Shown here in pieces: positions 11,242 through 20,159 of a DNA stretch of 64,000 nt (position 1 is its first letter; each line of letters begins with the position of its first letter). The translations under genes were made by a program, and so were the position numbers. Under the pieces are notes generated by a model. That model saw only the letters and a program-made list of their open reading frames with translations. It was not told where the DNA came from and did not search any database. Source of the DNA: DP-19 sp036496285 (lineage in GTDB: Bacteria > Desulfobacterota > Binatia > UTPRO1); NCBI GenBank assembly GCA_036496285.1, contig DASXLI010000031.1, positions 37,540 to 101,539 on the forward strand. The letters run 5' to 3'.

Positions 11242-12543
11242 GTGGCGGCCGACGACGGCGCCGTCGATCCCGTCCTGGTCGGGCGCCTCCTCCCGCAACG
11301 CTATCCGCTGCTGCTCGTCGACCGCGTCGTTGCGTTCGAGGATGGGGCGCGCCTCGTGGCGCGCAAGTGCGTCAGCATCGACGAGCCCTTCTTCGCCGGC
11401 CACTTCCCAGGACGCCCGGTCATGCCGGGCGTCCTGATCTGCGAGGCGCTCGTCCAGGCGGGAGCGCTGCTCGCCCACCGCTCGAGCGGCGGCCTCGCCG
11501 CCGACGCCAGCCTCACGGTCGCGCAGCTCGACCGTGCGCGCTTCCGCCGCCCGGTCGTGCCTGGCGACCAGCTCGAGCTCGAGGTGCGCGCCCTCGAGCG
11601 CCGGCCGCCACGCTGGCGTCTGCGGGGCGTGGCGCGGGTCGACGGCAGCGTCGCCGCCGAGGCCGACTTCACGACAGTCGAGCGCGCGCCGGCCGCGGCC
11701 GAGGCGCCGGCGAACGCCGCGCTGCCCACGGTGCACCCGACCGCGATCGTCGCGCCCGGGGCCGTGCTCGGCCCCGGGGTGCAGATCGGACCCTACGCGG
11801 TGATCGGACCGCACGTCCGGATCGGAGCGGGGACGCGCGTCGGCCCGCATGCGGTGATCGAGGGCCACACGACGATCGGGCGCGACAACCGCATCTTCCA
11901 GTTCGCCAGCGTGGGAGCCGAGCCGCAGGACCTCAAGTACCGCGGCGAGGAGAGCCGCCTCGAGATCGGCGACCGCAACATCATCCGCGAGTTCGCGACC
12001 CTCAGCACCGGGACGACGGGCGGCGGCATGGTGACGCGCGTCGGCAGCGATACGCTGTTGATGAACTACGCGCACGTCGGGCACGATTGCCAGGTGGGGA
12101 GCCACTGCGTCCTGGCGAACGGCGCGACGCTCGCGGGCCACGTGACGATCGGCGACTGGGTGATCGTCGGCGGCCTGGCGGCGATCCATCAGTTCGTGCG
12201 CGTCGGCGAGTCGGCGATCCTGAGCGGCGGCGCGATGGCGGTGCACGACGTGCCGCCGTTCTGCAACGCAAGCGGCGACCGCGCCAAGCTCCGCGGCATC
12301 AACCTGATCGGGCTGAAGCGCCGCGGCTTCGACGCGTCGCGGATGCGCGCGATCAAGCGCGCCTACCGCCTGCTCTTCGCCTCGAAGCTGCCGTTCGCCG
12401 ACGCGCGGGCTCGCGCCGGCGCCGAGCTCGGCGGCAACCCCGACGTCGAGCTGATGCTCGCCTTCCTCGCCGAGTCGACCCGCGGCGTGACCCCGGCGGC
12501 GCGGCGCGACGCGGGCGACGGCTCCGACGCGGACGGGGAGTAG
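11242..12543 (+). CDS. Fusion of FabZ dehydratase and LpxA acyltransferase
   Basis: One uninterrupted 433-residue frame carries two enzymes normally encoded by adjacent genes. Residues 10-148 are FabZ (3-hydroxyacyl-ACP dehydratase of fatty-acid synthesis): RYPLLLVDRV, then HFPGRPVMPG with catalytic His54 and Glu68. A short Ala/Pro linker (about 149-160) leads to LpxA (about 163-425; UDP-GlcNAc 3-O-acyltransferase, first step of lipid A). LpxA shows left-handed beta-helix hexapeptide repeats, the AHVGHDC motif with His281 in the place of the E. coli catalytic His125, and the C-terminal GLKRRGF helix region. Both domains look intact. Both use 3-hydroxyacyl-ACP, so a fusion would couple competing uses of one substrate. 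The GTG at 11242 sits 4 bp after skp. lpxD, often found between skp and fabZ, is absent. Confidence 0.92.
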   Translation: MAADDGAVDPVLVGRLLPQRYPLLLVDRVVAFEDGARLVARKCVSIDEPFFAGHFPGRPVMPGVLICEALVQAGALLAHRSSGGLAADASLTVAQLDRARFRRPVVPGDQLELEVRALERRPPRWRLRGVARVDGSVAAEADFTTVERAPAAAEAPANAALPTVHPTAIVAPGAVLGPGVQIGPYAVIGPHVRIGAGTRVGPHAVIEGHTTIGRDNRIFQFASVGAEPQDLKYRGEESRLEIGDRNIIREFATLSTGTTGGGMVTRVGSDTLLMNYAHVGHDCQVGSHCVLANGATLAGHVTIGDWVIVGGLAAIHQFVRVGESAILSGGAMAVHDVPPFCNASGDRAKLRGINLIGLKRRGFDASRMRAIKRAYRLLFASKLPFADARARAGAELGGNPDVELMLAFLAESTRGVTPAARRDAGDGSDADGE

Positions 12544-12547
12544 GGCG

Positions 12548-13357
12548 ATGGCCGAGCGCATCGGGCTCATCGCCGGAAACGGGCGGTTCCCGCTGGTCTT
12601 CGCCTCGGCGGCGCGCGGCGAGGGCGTCGAGGTCGTCGCGCTCGCGCACCGCGGGGAGACGCCGGAGGAGATTGCCGACGTCGTCGACGAGGTCACCTGG
12701 GTCCGGGTCGGTGAGCTCGGCAAGATCATCCGCGTGCTGAAGCGCGCCGGGGTGCAGCGCGCGGTGATGGCCGGCGGCATCCGCAAGCCGCGCCACCTCT
12801 CCGACATCCGGCCGGACTTCCGCGGCGCCACCTTTCTCGCGAAGACGCGGACGCTCAAGGACGACGTGCTGCTGCGCGGGATCGCGGCCGAGCTCGAGCA
12901 GGACGGCATCGCGATCGTCGAGTCGACGCTCTTCCTCGGCGACCTCGTGCCGCGCGCCGGCACGCTCACCCGCCACGAGCCCAAGAGCCGGGAGTGGGAG
13001 GACATCAAGCTCGGCTTCCAGGTGGCGAAGGAGATCGGGCGCTGGGACATCGGGCAGAGCGTCGTCATGAAGCGGGGTACGGTGCTCGCCGTGGAGGGCA
13101 TCGAGGGCACCGATCAGGCGATCCGCCGCGGCGGTGACCTCGGGCGCGGCGGCGTCGTGGTGGTGAAGGCGAGCAAGCCGTCGCAGGACCTGCGCTTCGA
13201 TCTACCGGCGGTCGGCACGACGACGATCGACGTGCTGCGCGAGGTCGGCGGCCGCGTCCTCGCGCTCGAGGCCGAGCGCACGCTCATGCTCGATCGCGCC
13301 GCGATGGTCGCCGCCGCCGACGCCGCCGACATCGCGATCGTTGCCGTCGCGCTCTGA
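12548..13357 (+). CDS. lpxI: UDP-2,3-diacylglucosamine pyrophosphatase LpxI
   Basis: The 269-residue protein belongs to the DUF1009/LpxI family, which hydrolyses UDP-2,3-diacylglucosamine to lipid X and UMP and replaces LpxH in many alpha- and deltaproteobacteria. Recognisable features are the N-terminal LIAGNGRFP motif, the AGGIRKP and KDDVLLRG stretches, and the C-terminal half with VVMKRGTVLAVE, EGTDQAI and VGTTTID. Length is normal. ATG at 12548 lies 4 bp after the fused fabZ-lpxA gene, so the genes are cotranscribed. It is the last lipid A gene before the two-component pair. Confidence 0.94.
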   Translation: MAERIGLIAGNGRFPLVFASAARGEGVEVVALAHRGETPEEIADVVDEVTWVRVGELGKIIRVLKRAGVQRAVMAGGIRKPRHLSDIRPDFRGATFLAKTRTLKDDVLLRGIAAELEQDGIAIVESTLFLGDLVPRAGTLTRHEPKSREWEDIKLGFQVAKEIGRWDIGQSVVMKRGTVLAVEGIEGTDQAIRRGGDLGRGGVVVVKASKPSQDLRFDLPAVGTTTIDVLREVGGRVLALEAERTLMLDRAAMVAAADAADIAIVAVAL

Positions 13358-13625
13358 ATCATCGCGCACGCGCGCGCGATCGACGTCGACGCGCGACTGC
13401 GCCCACAGCGGAATTTCACGCACTCTTCGTCATCCCGACATCGCGTGTTCCATGTACGAGCGTACGTAAAGGCCGAGGTAGACTCCGACGATAGGTGGGT
13501 CGACCGTGCCGAATCTCCCGGTCGTGCGCTTTTGCGATGAAAGGTGACGGGACAACTCCCGTGTGCTGAACCATGTGGTGGCACACACGTTGCTCAGTTA
13601 GCATGCGCCTTCGTAGGCGTCCCGT
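13358..13625. other. 268-bp intergenic region between lpxI and the sensor kinase
   Basis: This is one of the longest non-coding gaps in the window and is less GC-rich than its surroundings. It contains a small inverted repeat, GTACG-AG-CGTAC, around 13455. It probably holds the end of the lipid A transcript and a promoter for the kinase, but I could not pick a convincing -35/-10 pair. No tRNA-like pattern is seen. Confidence 0.4.
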
Positions 13626-15407
13626 ATGAGACCCCTCCTGCCACCAAGGCTTCGTCCTCGCCGCGGCGCGTCGCTGATGGCCGTTTCGCACACGGAGAAG
13701 ATCATCGCCTTCTGCCGCGTGCTGATGGCTGCGACGACCGTCGCGATCGCGGTCGTCGATCCGCAGCAGCCGTCCTACGAGCCCGAGATCGGCTACTGCG
13801 TGCTGGCGGCGTACTTCCTGTCGAGCGCGCTGCTCTTCTGGCTCGTGCGTGGCGAGCACGTGAGCCAGGAGCGCATGGGCTACTTCTCCACCGCGACCGA
13901 CATCGCCTGGATCCTCGCGATCACGCTCTTCACCGAGCGCGGCGCGACGCCCTTCTTCCTCCTCAACATCTTCCTGATCTCGAGCGTCAGCGTGCGCTGG
14001 GGATTCGCGGTGGCGGCGCCGGTCACGCTCCTCCTGGCGGCGATGTACCCGGGGATCATCTTCGCGGCGGGGCGGTTGCTCGATCCGGATCTCTTCGCGG
14101 TGCACCGCGCGCATCTGGTGCGCCCGCTCTACCTGATCGTCCTCGGCTACCTGATCGGCTACCTCGGCGAGCACGAGCGCCGCTCGAAGCGCAAGCTCGG
14201 CTTCCTCCTCGATCTCACCACGACCTTCCAGCGCAACCGCGCGCCCGGCTGGGGCATCTCCCGCCTGATGCTGCGCGTGCTGCACTACTTCGACTCGCCG
14301 CGCAGCGTGCTGGTGCTGCGCGACCCCGAGAGCGGCAACTACTTCACCTGGGACGTCACCCGTGCCGCCGGACGGGTGCGGGTGCGGCTGCGCATCACCA
14401 AGACCGATCCGCTGCCGCTCTCCTTCGCCGCGCCCACCGACGCGCTGCTCGCCAATTCGCTTCAGCCCGGCGCGAGCGCCCTCTGCTACGACGTCAGCAC
14501 CGGCAGCATCCATCGGAAGCCGATGACCCCCGAGATCCGGCTGCCGGACGGCGAGCATGCGCAGGCGCTCCTCGCGGCGCCGGTCCTGTTGCAACGCGAG
14601 CTGCGCGGCCGCGCCATCCTCGTCCGCGAGGGCCGGCGCCGCTTCACCCGCGATGATCTCGAGTTCCTGCTCCTCATCGTGAGCCAGGCCGCCGCCGGCT
14701 TCGAGGCCGTCCGCCTGCAGGAGAAGGCGGAGGAGGTCGCGGTCCTCGAGGAGCGCGCCCGCATCGCCCGCGACCTGCACGACGGCTTCATCCAGTCGCT
14801 CGCCGGCATCGACCTGCGCGTGGAAGCCTGCCGCAAGCTCGTCGATCGTGATCCTGGCCGCGTCCCGCGCCAACTGGAGGAGCTGCACCAGATGGTCGAC
14901 CGCGGCTACCGTGAGGTGCGGCACTACCTGACGGTGCTGCGCAGCGCGAGCCGCCAGGCGGACGACCTCTGCGCGACACTGGACCAGCTGGCGGCGGAGT
15001 TCTCGATCCGCGATCACCTGCGCGTCGATCTCGCGCTCCCCCAGAGCGATCCCGGCCTCCCGGCCCCGACGGTCTACGAGCTGGCACAGATCGTCCGGGA
15101 GGCGCTCCGCAACGCGGTCCGTCACGGCCGCGCCACCGAGGCGGTCGTCCAGCTGGCCGCCGATCCGTCCCATTGCCACATCGTCATCCGCGACAACGGT
15201 CGTGGATTCCAGAATGCCCGCGGTCTCACCGACCCGGACGGCTTCCTCGCTGCCGCTGCGGCGCCCTGGTCCATTCGGGACCGGGCCGTCGCGCTCGGCG
15301 GCGATCTGCGCGTACGCAGCCGTCCCGGGGAGGGAGCGGAAATCTCGTTGCTCGTCCCCCTTGCGGCGCGCGCGGCGGAGAGCGCGGCGGCGAGGAGGTC
15401 CGAATGA
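13626..15407 (+). CDS. Membrane sensor histidine kinase (NarL/DegS-type, HisKA_3)
   Basis: The 593-residue kinase has about five membrane segments (roughly 28-45, 57-74, 88-103, 108-150 and 165-180). A soluble GAF-like sensory region follows (about 210-365). The HisKA_3 dimerisation domain has the H-box ARDLHDGFIQ with phospho-accepting His385. The GHKL ATPase domain shows NAVRHG (N-box) and DNGRGF (G-box). Its partner regulator overlaps its stop codon. The ATG at 13626 is used here; an in-frame ATG at 13677 would remove 17 basic residues and is also possible. No separate ligand-binding periplasmic domain is seen, so the signal is probably membrane-borne or cytoplasmic. The gene sits inside the lipid A block, but the regulon cannot be read from the sequence. 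Confidence 0.9.
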   Translation: MRPLLPPRLRPRRGASLMAVSHTEKIIAFCRVLMAATTVAIAVVDPQQPSYEPEIGYCVLAAYFLSSALLFWLVRGEHVSQERMGYFSTATDIAWILAITLFTERGATPFFLLNIFLISSVSVRWGFAVAAPVTLLLAAMYPGIIFAAGRLLDPDLFAVHRAHLVRPLYLIVLGYLIGYLGEHERRSKRKLGFLLDLTTTFQRNRAPGWGISRLMLRVLHYFDSPRSVLVLRDPESGNYFTWDVTRAAGRVRVRLRITKTDPLPLSFAAPTDALLANSLQPGASALCYDVSTGSIHRKPMTPEIRLPDGEHAQALLAAPVLLQRELRGRAILVREGRRRFTRDDLEFLLLIVSQAAAGFEAVRLQEKAEEVAVLEERARIARDLHDGFIQSLAGIDLRVEACRKLVDRDPGRVPRQLEELHQMVDRGYREVRHYLTVLRSASRQADDLCATLDQLAAEFSIRDHLRVDLALPQSDPGLPAPTVYELAQIVREALRNAVRHGRATEAVVQLAADPSHCHIVIRDNGRGFQNARGLTDPDGFLAAAAAPWSIRDRAVALGGDLRVRSRPGEGAEISLLVPLAARAAESAAARRSE

Positions 15408-16075
15408 TGCTACCTGCCCGGAAGCGGCGCCTCGTGTTGGTCGACGACCACACGTTGTTCCGCGATGGTCTACGTACGATTCTGCAGATGGAGGACGACA
15501 TCGAGGTCATTGCTGACGTCGAGAGCGCCGAGGACATCGTCGAGCTCGTCTGGCAGCTGAAACCCGATCTCCTCCTCCTCGACATCCGCATGCCGACCGG
15601 CAACGGCCTCGAGGCGGTGCCGGCGGTCGTCCGGATCAGCCCCGACACGCGCGTCCTCGTGCTCACCGCCTGCGACGAGCAGGAGGAGCACGTCCGCGCC
15701 CTGATGCTCGGCGCCAAGGGTGTCGTCCTGAAGGACTCGGCCCGCAATACCCTGATCGAGGCCATCCGCACCGTGTGCCGCGGCGGCTTCTGGATCGACC
15801 CGCGCATGCGCCGCACCGTCGCCGACGAGGTCGCGCAGAGCGGTACGAGCGGCGGCTCCACCCGCCGGGGCCACACGGGGCTCACCGACCGCGAGCTCGA
15901 GATCGTGCGGCTCGTGGCGTCGGGGCAGAAGAACAAGGAAGTGAGCGCGGCGCTGACGATCAGCGAGCGCACCGTGAAGACGCACCTGCAGAACATCTTC
16001 CAGAAGCTCGGGGTGCGTGATCGGGTGGCGCTCGTGATGTACGCGTTGCAGCACGGCCTCACCCAGACGAGCTGA
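15404..16075 (+). CDS. NarL/LuxR-family response regulator
   Basis: The 223-residue protein has an N-terminal receiver domain (acidic pocket Asp14/Asp15, phosphorylation site Asp60 in LLLLDIRMP, Lys110 in VVLKDS). Its C-terminal LuxR-type helix-turn-helix (about 158-218) contains LTDRELEIVRLVASG and the recognition segment ISERTVKTHLQNIF. The start is in an ATGATG whose TGA ends the kinase, so the two are translationally coupled and form a cognate pair; the second ATG (15407) is equally likely. The DNA target cannot be read from the sequence. A strong hairpin follows the gene. Confidence 0.94.
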   Translation: MMLPARKRRLVLVDDHTLFRDGLRTILQMEDDIEVIADVESAEDIVELVWQLKPDLLLLDIRMPTGNGLEAVPAVVRISPDTRVLVLTACDEQEEHVRALMLGAKGVVLKDSARNTLIEAIRTVCRGGFWIDPRMRRTVADEVAQSGTSGGSTRRGHTGLTDRELEIVRLVASGQKNKEVSAALTISERTVKTHLQNIFQKLGVRDRVALVMYALQHGLTQTS

Positions 16076-16087
16076 CGAGCGGAGTGC

Positions 16088-16118
16088 GCGTGTCCGCCCG
16101 CGCACGCGGGCGGCACGC
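16088..16118 (+). terminator. GC-rich hairpin after the response regulator (terminator or attenuator)
   Basis: CCGCCCGC (16094-16101) pairs perfectly with GCGGGCGG (16106-16113) around GCAC. The stem extends with GCGTG/CACGC outside, apart from one bulged T. It lies between the two-component pair and the Gfo/Idh gene. The trailing sequence holds only a short TTT, so termination would be weak or Rho-assisted; attenuation into the downstream lipid A genes is an alternative. Confidence 0.45.
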
Positions 16119-16180
16119 GCGGCCGCGTTTGCGCGCAGCCGCGTTTGACGACGTGGCTGCGACCCACTACGGCTACCGGG

Positions 16181-17158
16181 ATGGGGCGATTGCGGGCCGC
16201 GGTCGTCGGCGTCGGTCATCTCGGGAGGTTCCACGCCGAGAAGTACGCGGCGTTGCCGGACGCGACGTTGGTCGCGGTGGTCGATCGTGACCCGGAGCGC
16301 GCCGCCGCCGTCGCCGCCGCGCTCGGCGTCCGCGCGCTCAGCGACCACCGGGCGCTCGCCGGCCTGGTCGATTGCGCGAGCGTCGCCGTCCCGACGCAGG
16401 ACCACGCGCGGGTCGCGCTCGATCTCATGGCGGCCGGCATCGACGTCCTGGTCGAGAAGCCGCTCGCGTCGACGGTCGCCGAGGGCACGGCGATCGTCGA
16501 GGCCGCGGAGCGGGCGGGAAGGGTGCTGCAGGTCGGGCACCTCGAGCGCTTCAACCCGGCGCTCCGCGCCGCCGCCGAGGTGATCACGCGGCCGCGCTTC
16601 CTCGAGTGCCATCGCCTCGCGCCCTTCGTCGACCGCGGCACCGACGTCGACGTCATCCGCGATCTCATGATCCACGACCTCGACGTGATCCAGAGCTTCG
16701 TCCCCGCCGAGGTCGTGGCGGTCGAGAGCGTCGGGGTGCCGATCCTCACCCCGACCGTCGACATCGCGAACGCGCGCCTGCGTTTCGCCGACGGCTGCAT
16801 CGCCAACGTGACCGCGAGCCGGGTCTCGCTGAAGCGGGAACGCAAGCTGCGCATCTTCCAGCCCGACGCCTACGTGGCGATCGACTACGATCAGCGCACG
16901 GTCCGCATCTGCTCCCGCCAGCAGGCTCGCACGCCTGGCGGCCTCGCGGAGATCGTCGTACGCGAGTACGACGCGGGCGAGGGTGACCCGCTGCGCGACG
17001 AGATCCGGACCTTCGTCGCCTCGGTGACGACGCGCGCCGCGCCGTTGGTCGGCGGGCGCGAAGGGCTGCGCGCGCTCGAGCTCGCCGAGCGCATCGCCGC
17101 GAGCTGCGTGCAGGATCTGTCCTCCGATCCGTCGGCGCCCGGGACGACGTTGCGATGA
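16181..17158 (+). CDS. Gfo/Idh/MocA-family oxidoreductase in the lipid A cluster
   Basis: The 325-residue NAD(P)-dependent sugar oxidoreductase has an N-terminal Rossmann fold (GVGHLGRFHAEKY, Gly10/Gly12/Gly15), the family's EKP motif (EKPLA, 92-96), and a conserved MIHDLDV in the substrate domain. ATG 16181 is chosen because it starts right before the dinucleotide-binding strand; an upstream GTG-type extension adds 12 unconserved residues. Its stop overlaps the lpxB start. Homologues often lie between lpxI and lpxB. One characterised family member in lipid A clusters is GnnA, which oxidises UDP-GlcNAc ahead of the transaminase GnnB to give a 2,3-diamino sugar. No GnnB-like gene is in this window, so the true substrate is uncertain. 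Confidence 0.85.
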   Translation: MGRLRAAVVGVGHLGRFHAEKYAALPDATLVAVVDRDPERAAAVAAALGVRALSDHRALAGLVDCASVAVPTQDHARVALDLMAAGIDVLVEKPLASTVAEGTAIVEAAERAGRVLQVGHLERFNPALRAAAEVITRPRFLECHRLAPFVDRGTDVDVIRDLMIHDLDVIQSFVPAEVVAVESVGVPILTPTVDIANARLRFADGCIANVTASRVSLKRERKLRIFQPDAYVAIDYDQRTVRICSRQQARTPGGLAEIVVREYDAGEGDPLRDEIRTFVASVTTRAAPLVGGREGLRALELAERIAASCVQDLSSDPSAPGTTLR

Positions 17159-18321
17159 TGCGTCCCGCCGAGGGAACGGCCGCGGGTACGCGCCCGCGGC
17201 GTGTGCTGTTGGTCGCGGGCGAGGCGTCCGGCGACATGCATGCCGCCGACGTGGTGACGGCGCTCCACTCGCTCGTGCCCGGGGTCGAGGTACGTGGCGT
17301 CGGCGGCACGCGCCTGCGGGCCGCGGGGATGGAGACGTTGATCGACAGCGCGAGCGTCGCGACCATGGGCCTCCTGGAGGCACGTGAGCGCCTCGGCGCC
17401 GTCCTGCGCGCCTACCGCCTCATGCGCCGCCTCCTCCAGACCGAGCCGCCCGATCTTCTGCTGCTGGTCGACTTCGCGGAGTTCAACGTCGCGCTCGCCG
17501 GCGTCGCGCACCGCTGCGGCGTGCCGGTGCTCTACTACATCAGCCCGCAGGTGTGGGCCTGGCGGCCCGGCCGCATCCGCAAGATCGCCCGCCGCGTCGA
17601 TCGGCTCGCGGTCGTCTTCCCGTTCGAGGCGCCGCTCTACGCCGGGACCGCGACGCGCGCCGAGTTCGTCGGCCACCCGCTGCTCGACCGGGTCGCTCCG
17701 ACCCGGCCGCGGGCGGAGACCCTCGCGCGCCACGGCCTCGATTCGGCGAAACGCCTCGTCGCGATCCTCCCCGGCAGCCGCCGCAAGGAGATGCACCTGA
17801 ACCTGCCCGTCATGGCCGAGGCGGCGGAACGCCTGGTGGCACGCGGGGATACGCAATGCGTGCTGGCGCTGGCCGATACGTTGAGCGCGGCCGACGTTGC
17901 CGGTAGCATGCGCGGACGGAAGCTTTGCGCGACGGTGGTGGAGGGGGACACCTATGACCTGGTGCACGCGAGCGAGCTCGTGTTGGTGGCGTCCGGTACG
18001 GCGACGCTCGAGACGGCGCTGCTCGAGCGCCCGATGGTGATCGTGTACCGGGTGGCGTCGCTCACCTACGCGCTCGCGCGCCGGCTCGTCTCGGTGCCCT
18101 TCATCGGCATGCCGAACCTCATCGCCGAGCGCGCGATCGTGCCGGAGCTGGTGCAGGACGACGCGACCGGCGCGCGCCTCACGGCCGAGGCCGAGCGTTT
18201 CCTCGACGATCCCGGCCTGCGCGCCACCACGACGGCCGCGCTCGCCGGCCTGCGCCGCCAGCTCGGTGGTGGCGGGGCGGCCCGCAAGGTCGCGGCGATC
18301 GCGGCCGAGATGCTGGCATGA
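17155..18321 (+). CDS. lpxB: Lipid-A-disaccharide synthase LpxB
   Basis: The 388-residue GT19 glycosyltransferase joins UDP-2,3-diacylglucosamine and lipid X to form the tetra-acyl disaccharide. Recognisable are the N-terminal GEASGD motif (22-27), YYISPQVWAWRPGR, VFPFE and GHPLLD, the GSRRKE stretch, and near the C-terminus ASGTATLETAL and PNLIAER. Its ATG overlaps the TGA of the preceding oxidoreductase, and its own stop overlaps msbA, so translation is coupled on both sides. The product of LpxI, encoded upstream beyond the kinase pair, is one of its substrates. Length is normal. Confidence 0.97.
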   Translation: MMRPAEGTAAGTRPRRVLLVAGEASGDMHAADVVTALHSLVPGVEVRGVGGTRLRAAGMETLIDSASVATMGLLEARERLGAVLRAYRLMRRLLQTEPPDLLLLVDFAEFNVALAGVAHRCGVPVLYYISPQVWAWRPGRIRKIARRVDRLAVVFPFEAPLYAGTATRAEFVGHPLLDRVAPTRPRAETLARHGLDSAKRLVAILPGSRRKEMHLNLPVMAEAAERLVARGDTQCVLALADTLSAADVAGSMRGRKLCATVVEGDTYDLVHASELVLVASGTATLETALLERPMVIVYRVASLTYALARRLVSVPFIGMPNLIAERAIVPELVQDDATGARLTAEAERFLDDPGLRATTTAALAGLRRQLGGGGAARKVAAIAAEMLA

Positions 18322-20159
18322 ACGCGCCCGCACACGAGACTCCGCCCGTGCCGATCGTGGCGAGGCAGCTGTCGGGCATCGAGTCGCGCAACCCCCGTCC
18401 CGGTGAGACGTACGCGCGGCTGCTACACTACCTGCGGCCGTACATCTGGCCCTGGTTCGTCGCGGCGGTCGTCTCGATGCTGCTCTTCAGCGCCTCGACC
18501 GGCCTGCTGCCGCTCCTCGTCGAGCGCGTCTTCGACCAGATCTTCTCCGCCAAGAGCGTCTCGGCGCTGCGTCTCCTGCCGGCGGCGATCGTGATCATCT
18601 TCCTCTTCCGCGGCGTCACCAGCTTCGCGCAGAACTACCTGATGGACCTCGTCGGCCAGCGCATCATCTGCGACCTGCGCGACGAGCTGAACCAGCACAT
18701 CCAGCGCCTGTCGCTGTCGTTCTTCAACCGGACGCAGACGGGCGACACGCTGTCGCGGGTGACGAACGACGTTGCGCTGATCCGCACCGCGCTCACCGAC
18801 GCGGTGGCCTCGGTGATGCGCGACGCGACGTCGCTGATCGCGCTCATCGTCGTGGCCTTCGTCAAGGACTTCAACCTGACGCTGATCGCCTTCCTCGTAT
18901 TTCCCGCCTCGGTGCTGCCGATCCTGCGGCTCTCGAAGCGCCTGCGGCGCTTCAGCAAGCGCGGCCAGCGCTCCCTCGGCATCTTGACGGCGCTTCTGCA
19001 GGAGACCGTTCAGGGCAACCGGGTGGTGAAGGCTTTCGGCATGGAGGAGTACGAGCGCGAGCGCTTCGCCGCCGAGAACCGCCGCCTCTACCGCCTCTAC
19101 ATGAAGGCGAGCATGATCAAGGCGCTCACGACGCCGGCGCTCGAGGTGCTGGCCGCCTTCGGCATCGGCGCCGTCGTCTGGTACGGCGGCAACAGTGTGA
19201 TCGCGGGCGGCCGCACGCAGGGATCCTTCCTGGCGTTCCTTACCGCCGTGTTCCTGCTCTACGAGCCGTTCAAGCGGCTCTCCAAGACCAACACGACGAT
19301 CCAGCAGGGCGTCGCCGGTGCGGAGCGCGTCTTCGAGCTGCTCGACACGGCGCCCGAGGTGGTGGACCGGCCGAACGCGCGGCCGCTGAGCGCCATGCGG
19401 CGCGGCATCGTGTTCGAGCACGTCGAGTTCACCTACGGGGCCGAGCCGGTGCTGCGCGACATCAACCTCGAGATCCACGCGGGCGAGGTGGTTGCGCTGG
19501 TCGGCATGAGCGGCGGCGGCAAGAGCACCCTCTCCGACCTGGTCCCACGCTTCTACGACGTGACCGGCGGCCGCATCACGATCGACGGCGTCGACGTGCG
19601 CGACTACACGATGCGCTCGCTGCGGGCGCAGATCGCGCTCGTGACCCAGTTCACGTTCCTCTTCAACGACACGGTGCGCGCCAACATCGCGTACGGCGAC
19701 ATCGGCAAGTCGATGGACGACGTGATGAGCGCTGCGCGGGCGGCGAACGCCCACGAGTTCATCACCGCGCTGCCGCAAGGCTACGACACGCCCATCGGTG
19801 AGCTCGGCGTCACCCTGTCGGGCGGCCAGCGCCAGCGGCTGGCGATTGCGCGCGCGCTCCTGAAGGACGCGCCGATCCTGATCCTCGACGAGGCCACGTC
19901 GGCGCTCGACACCGAGTCGGAGCGGCTCGTGCAGCAGGCGATCGAGCGGCTCATGGTGAACCGGACGTCGCTGGTGATCGCGCACCGGCTCTCGACGATC
20001 CGCCGCGCCGACCGCATCGTCGTCGTGGTGCGCGGGCAGATCCTCGAGCAGGGCACGCACGAGGAGCTGCTCGCGCTCGGCGGCGAGTATCGCAAGCTCT
20101 ACGACCTGCAGTTCCAGGACGACGAGCCCGCGGACGAGCCGGAGCGTCTGCTGCATTGA
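18318..20159 (+). CDS. msbA: Lipid A flippase ABC transporter MsbA
   Basis: The 613-residue half-transporter flips core-lipid A across the inner membrane. Six membrane segments lie in about residues 45-330. The ATPase domain has Walker A GMSGGGKST (396-404), Q-loop LVTQFTFLFND, signature LSGGQ (500-504), Walker B LILDEATSALD and the switch His in IAHRLST. Position between lpxB and waaA supports MsbA rather than a drug exporter of the same fold. Start ATG overlaps the lpxB stop (ATGA). The next gene begins at a TTG overlapping its stop. Confidence 0.94.
   Translation: MNAPAHETPPVPIVARQLSGIESRNPRPGETYARLLHYLRPYIWPWFVAAVVSMLLFSASTGLLPLLVERVFDQIFSAKSVSALRLLPAAIVIIFLFRGVTSFAQNYLMDLVGQRIICDLRDELNQHIQRLSLSFFNRTQTGDTLSRVTNDVALIRTALTDAVASVMRDATSLIALIVVAFVKDFNLTLIAFLVFPASVLPILRLSKRLRRFSKRGQRSLGILTALLQETVQGNRVVKAFGMEEYERERFAAENRRLYRLYMKASMIKALTTPALEVLAAFGIGAVVWYGGNSVIAGGRTQGSFLAFLTAVFLLYEPFKRLSKTNTTIQQGVAGAERVFELLDTAPEVVDRPNARPLSAMRRGIVFEHVEFTYGAEPVLRDINLEIHAGEVVALVGMSGGGKSTLSDLVPRFYDVTGGRITIDGVDVRDYTMRSLRAQIALVTQFTFLFNDTVRANIAYGDIGKSMDDVMSAARAANAHEFITALPQGYDTPIGELGVTLSGGQRQRLAIARALLKDAPILILDEATSALDTESERLVQQAIERLMVNRTSLVIAHRLSTIRRADRIVVVVRGQILEQGTHEELLALGGEYRKLYDLQFQDDEPADEPERLLH

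Noticed and set aside
13358..13625. Possible tRNA or small RNA gene between lpxI and the kinase
   Set aside because: No cloverleaf or T-arm consensus was found; only short inverted repeats.
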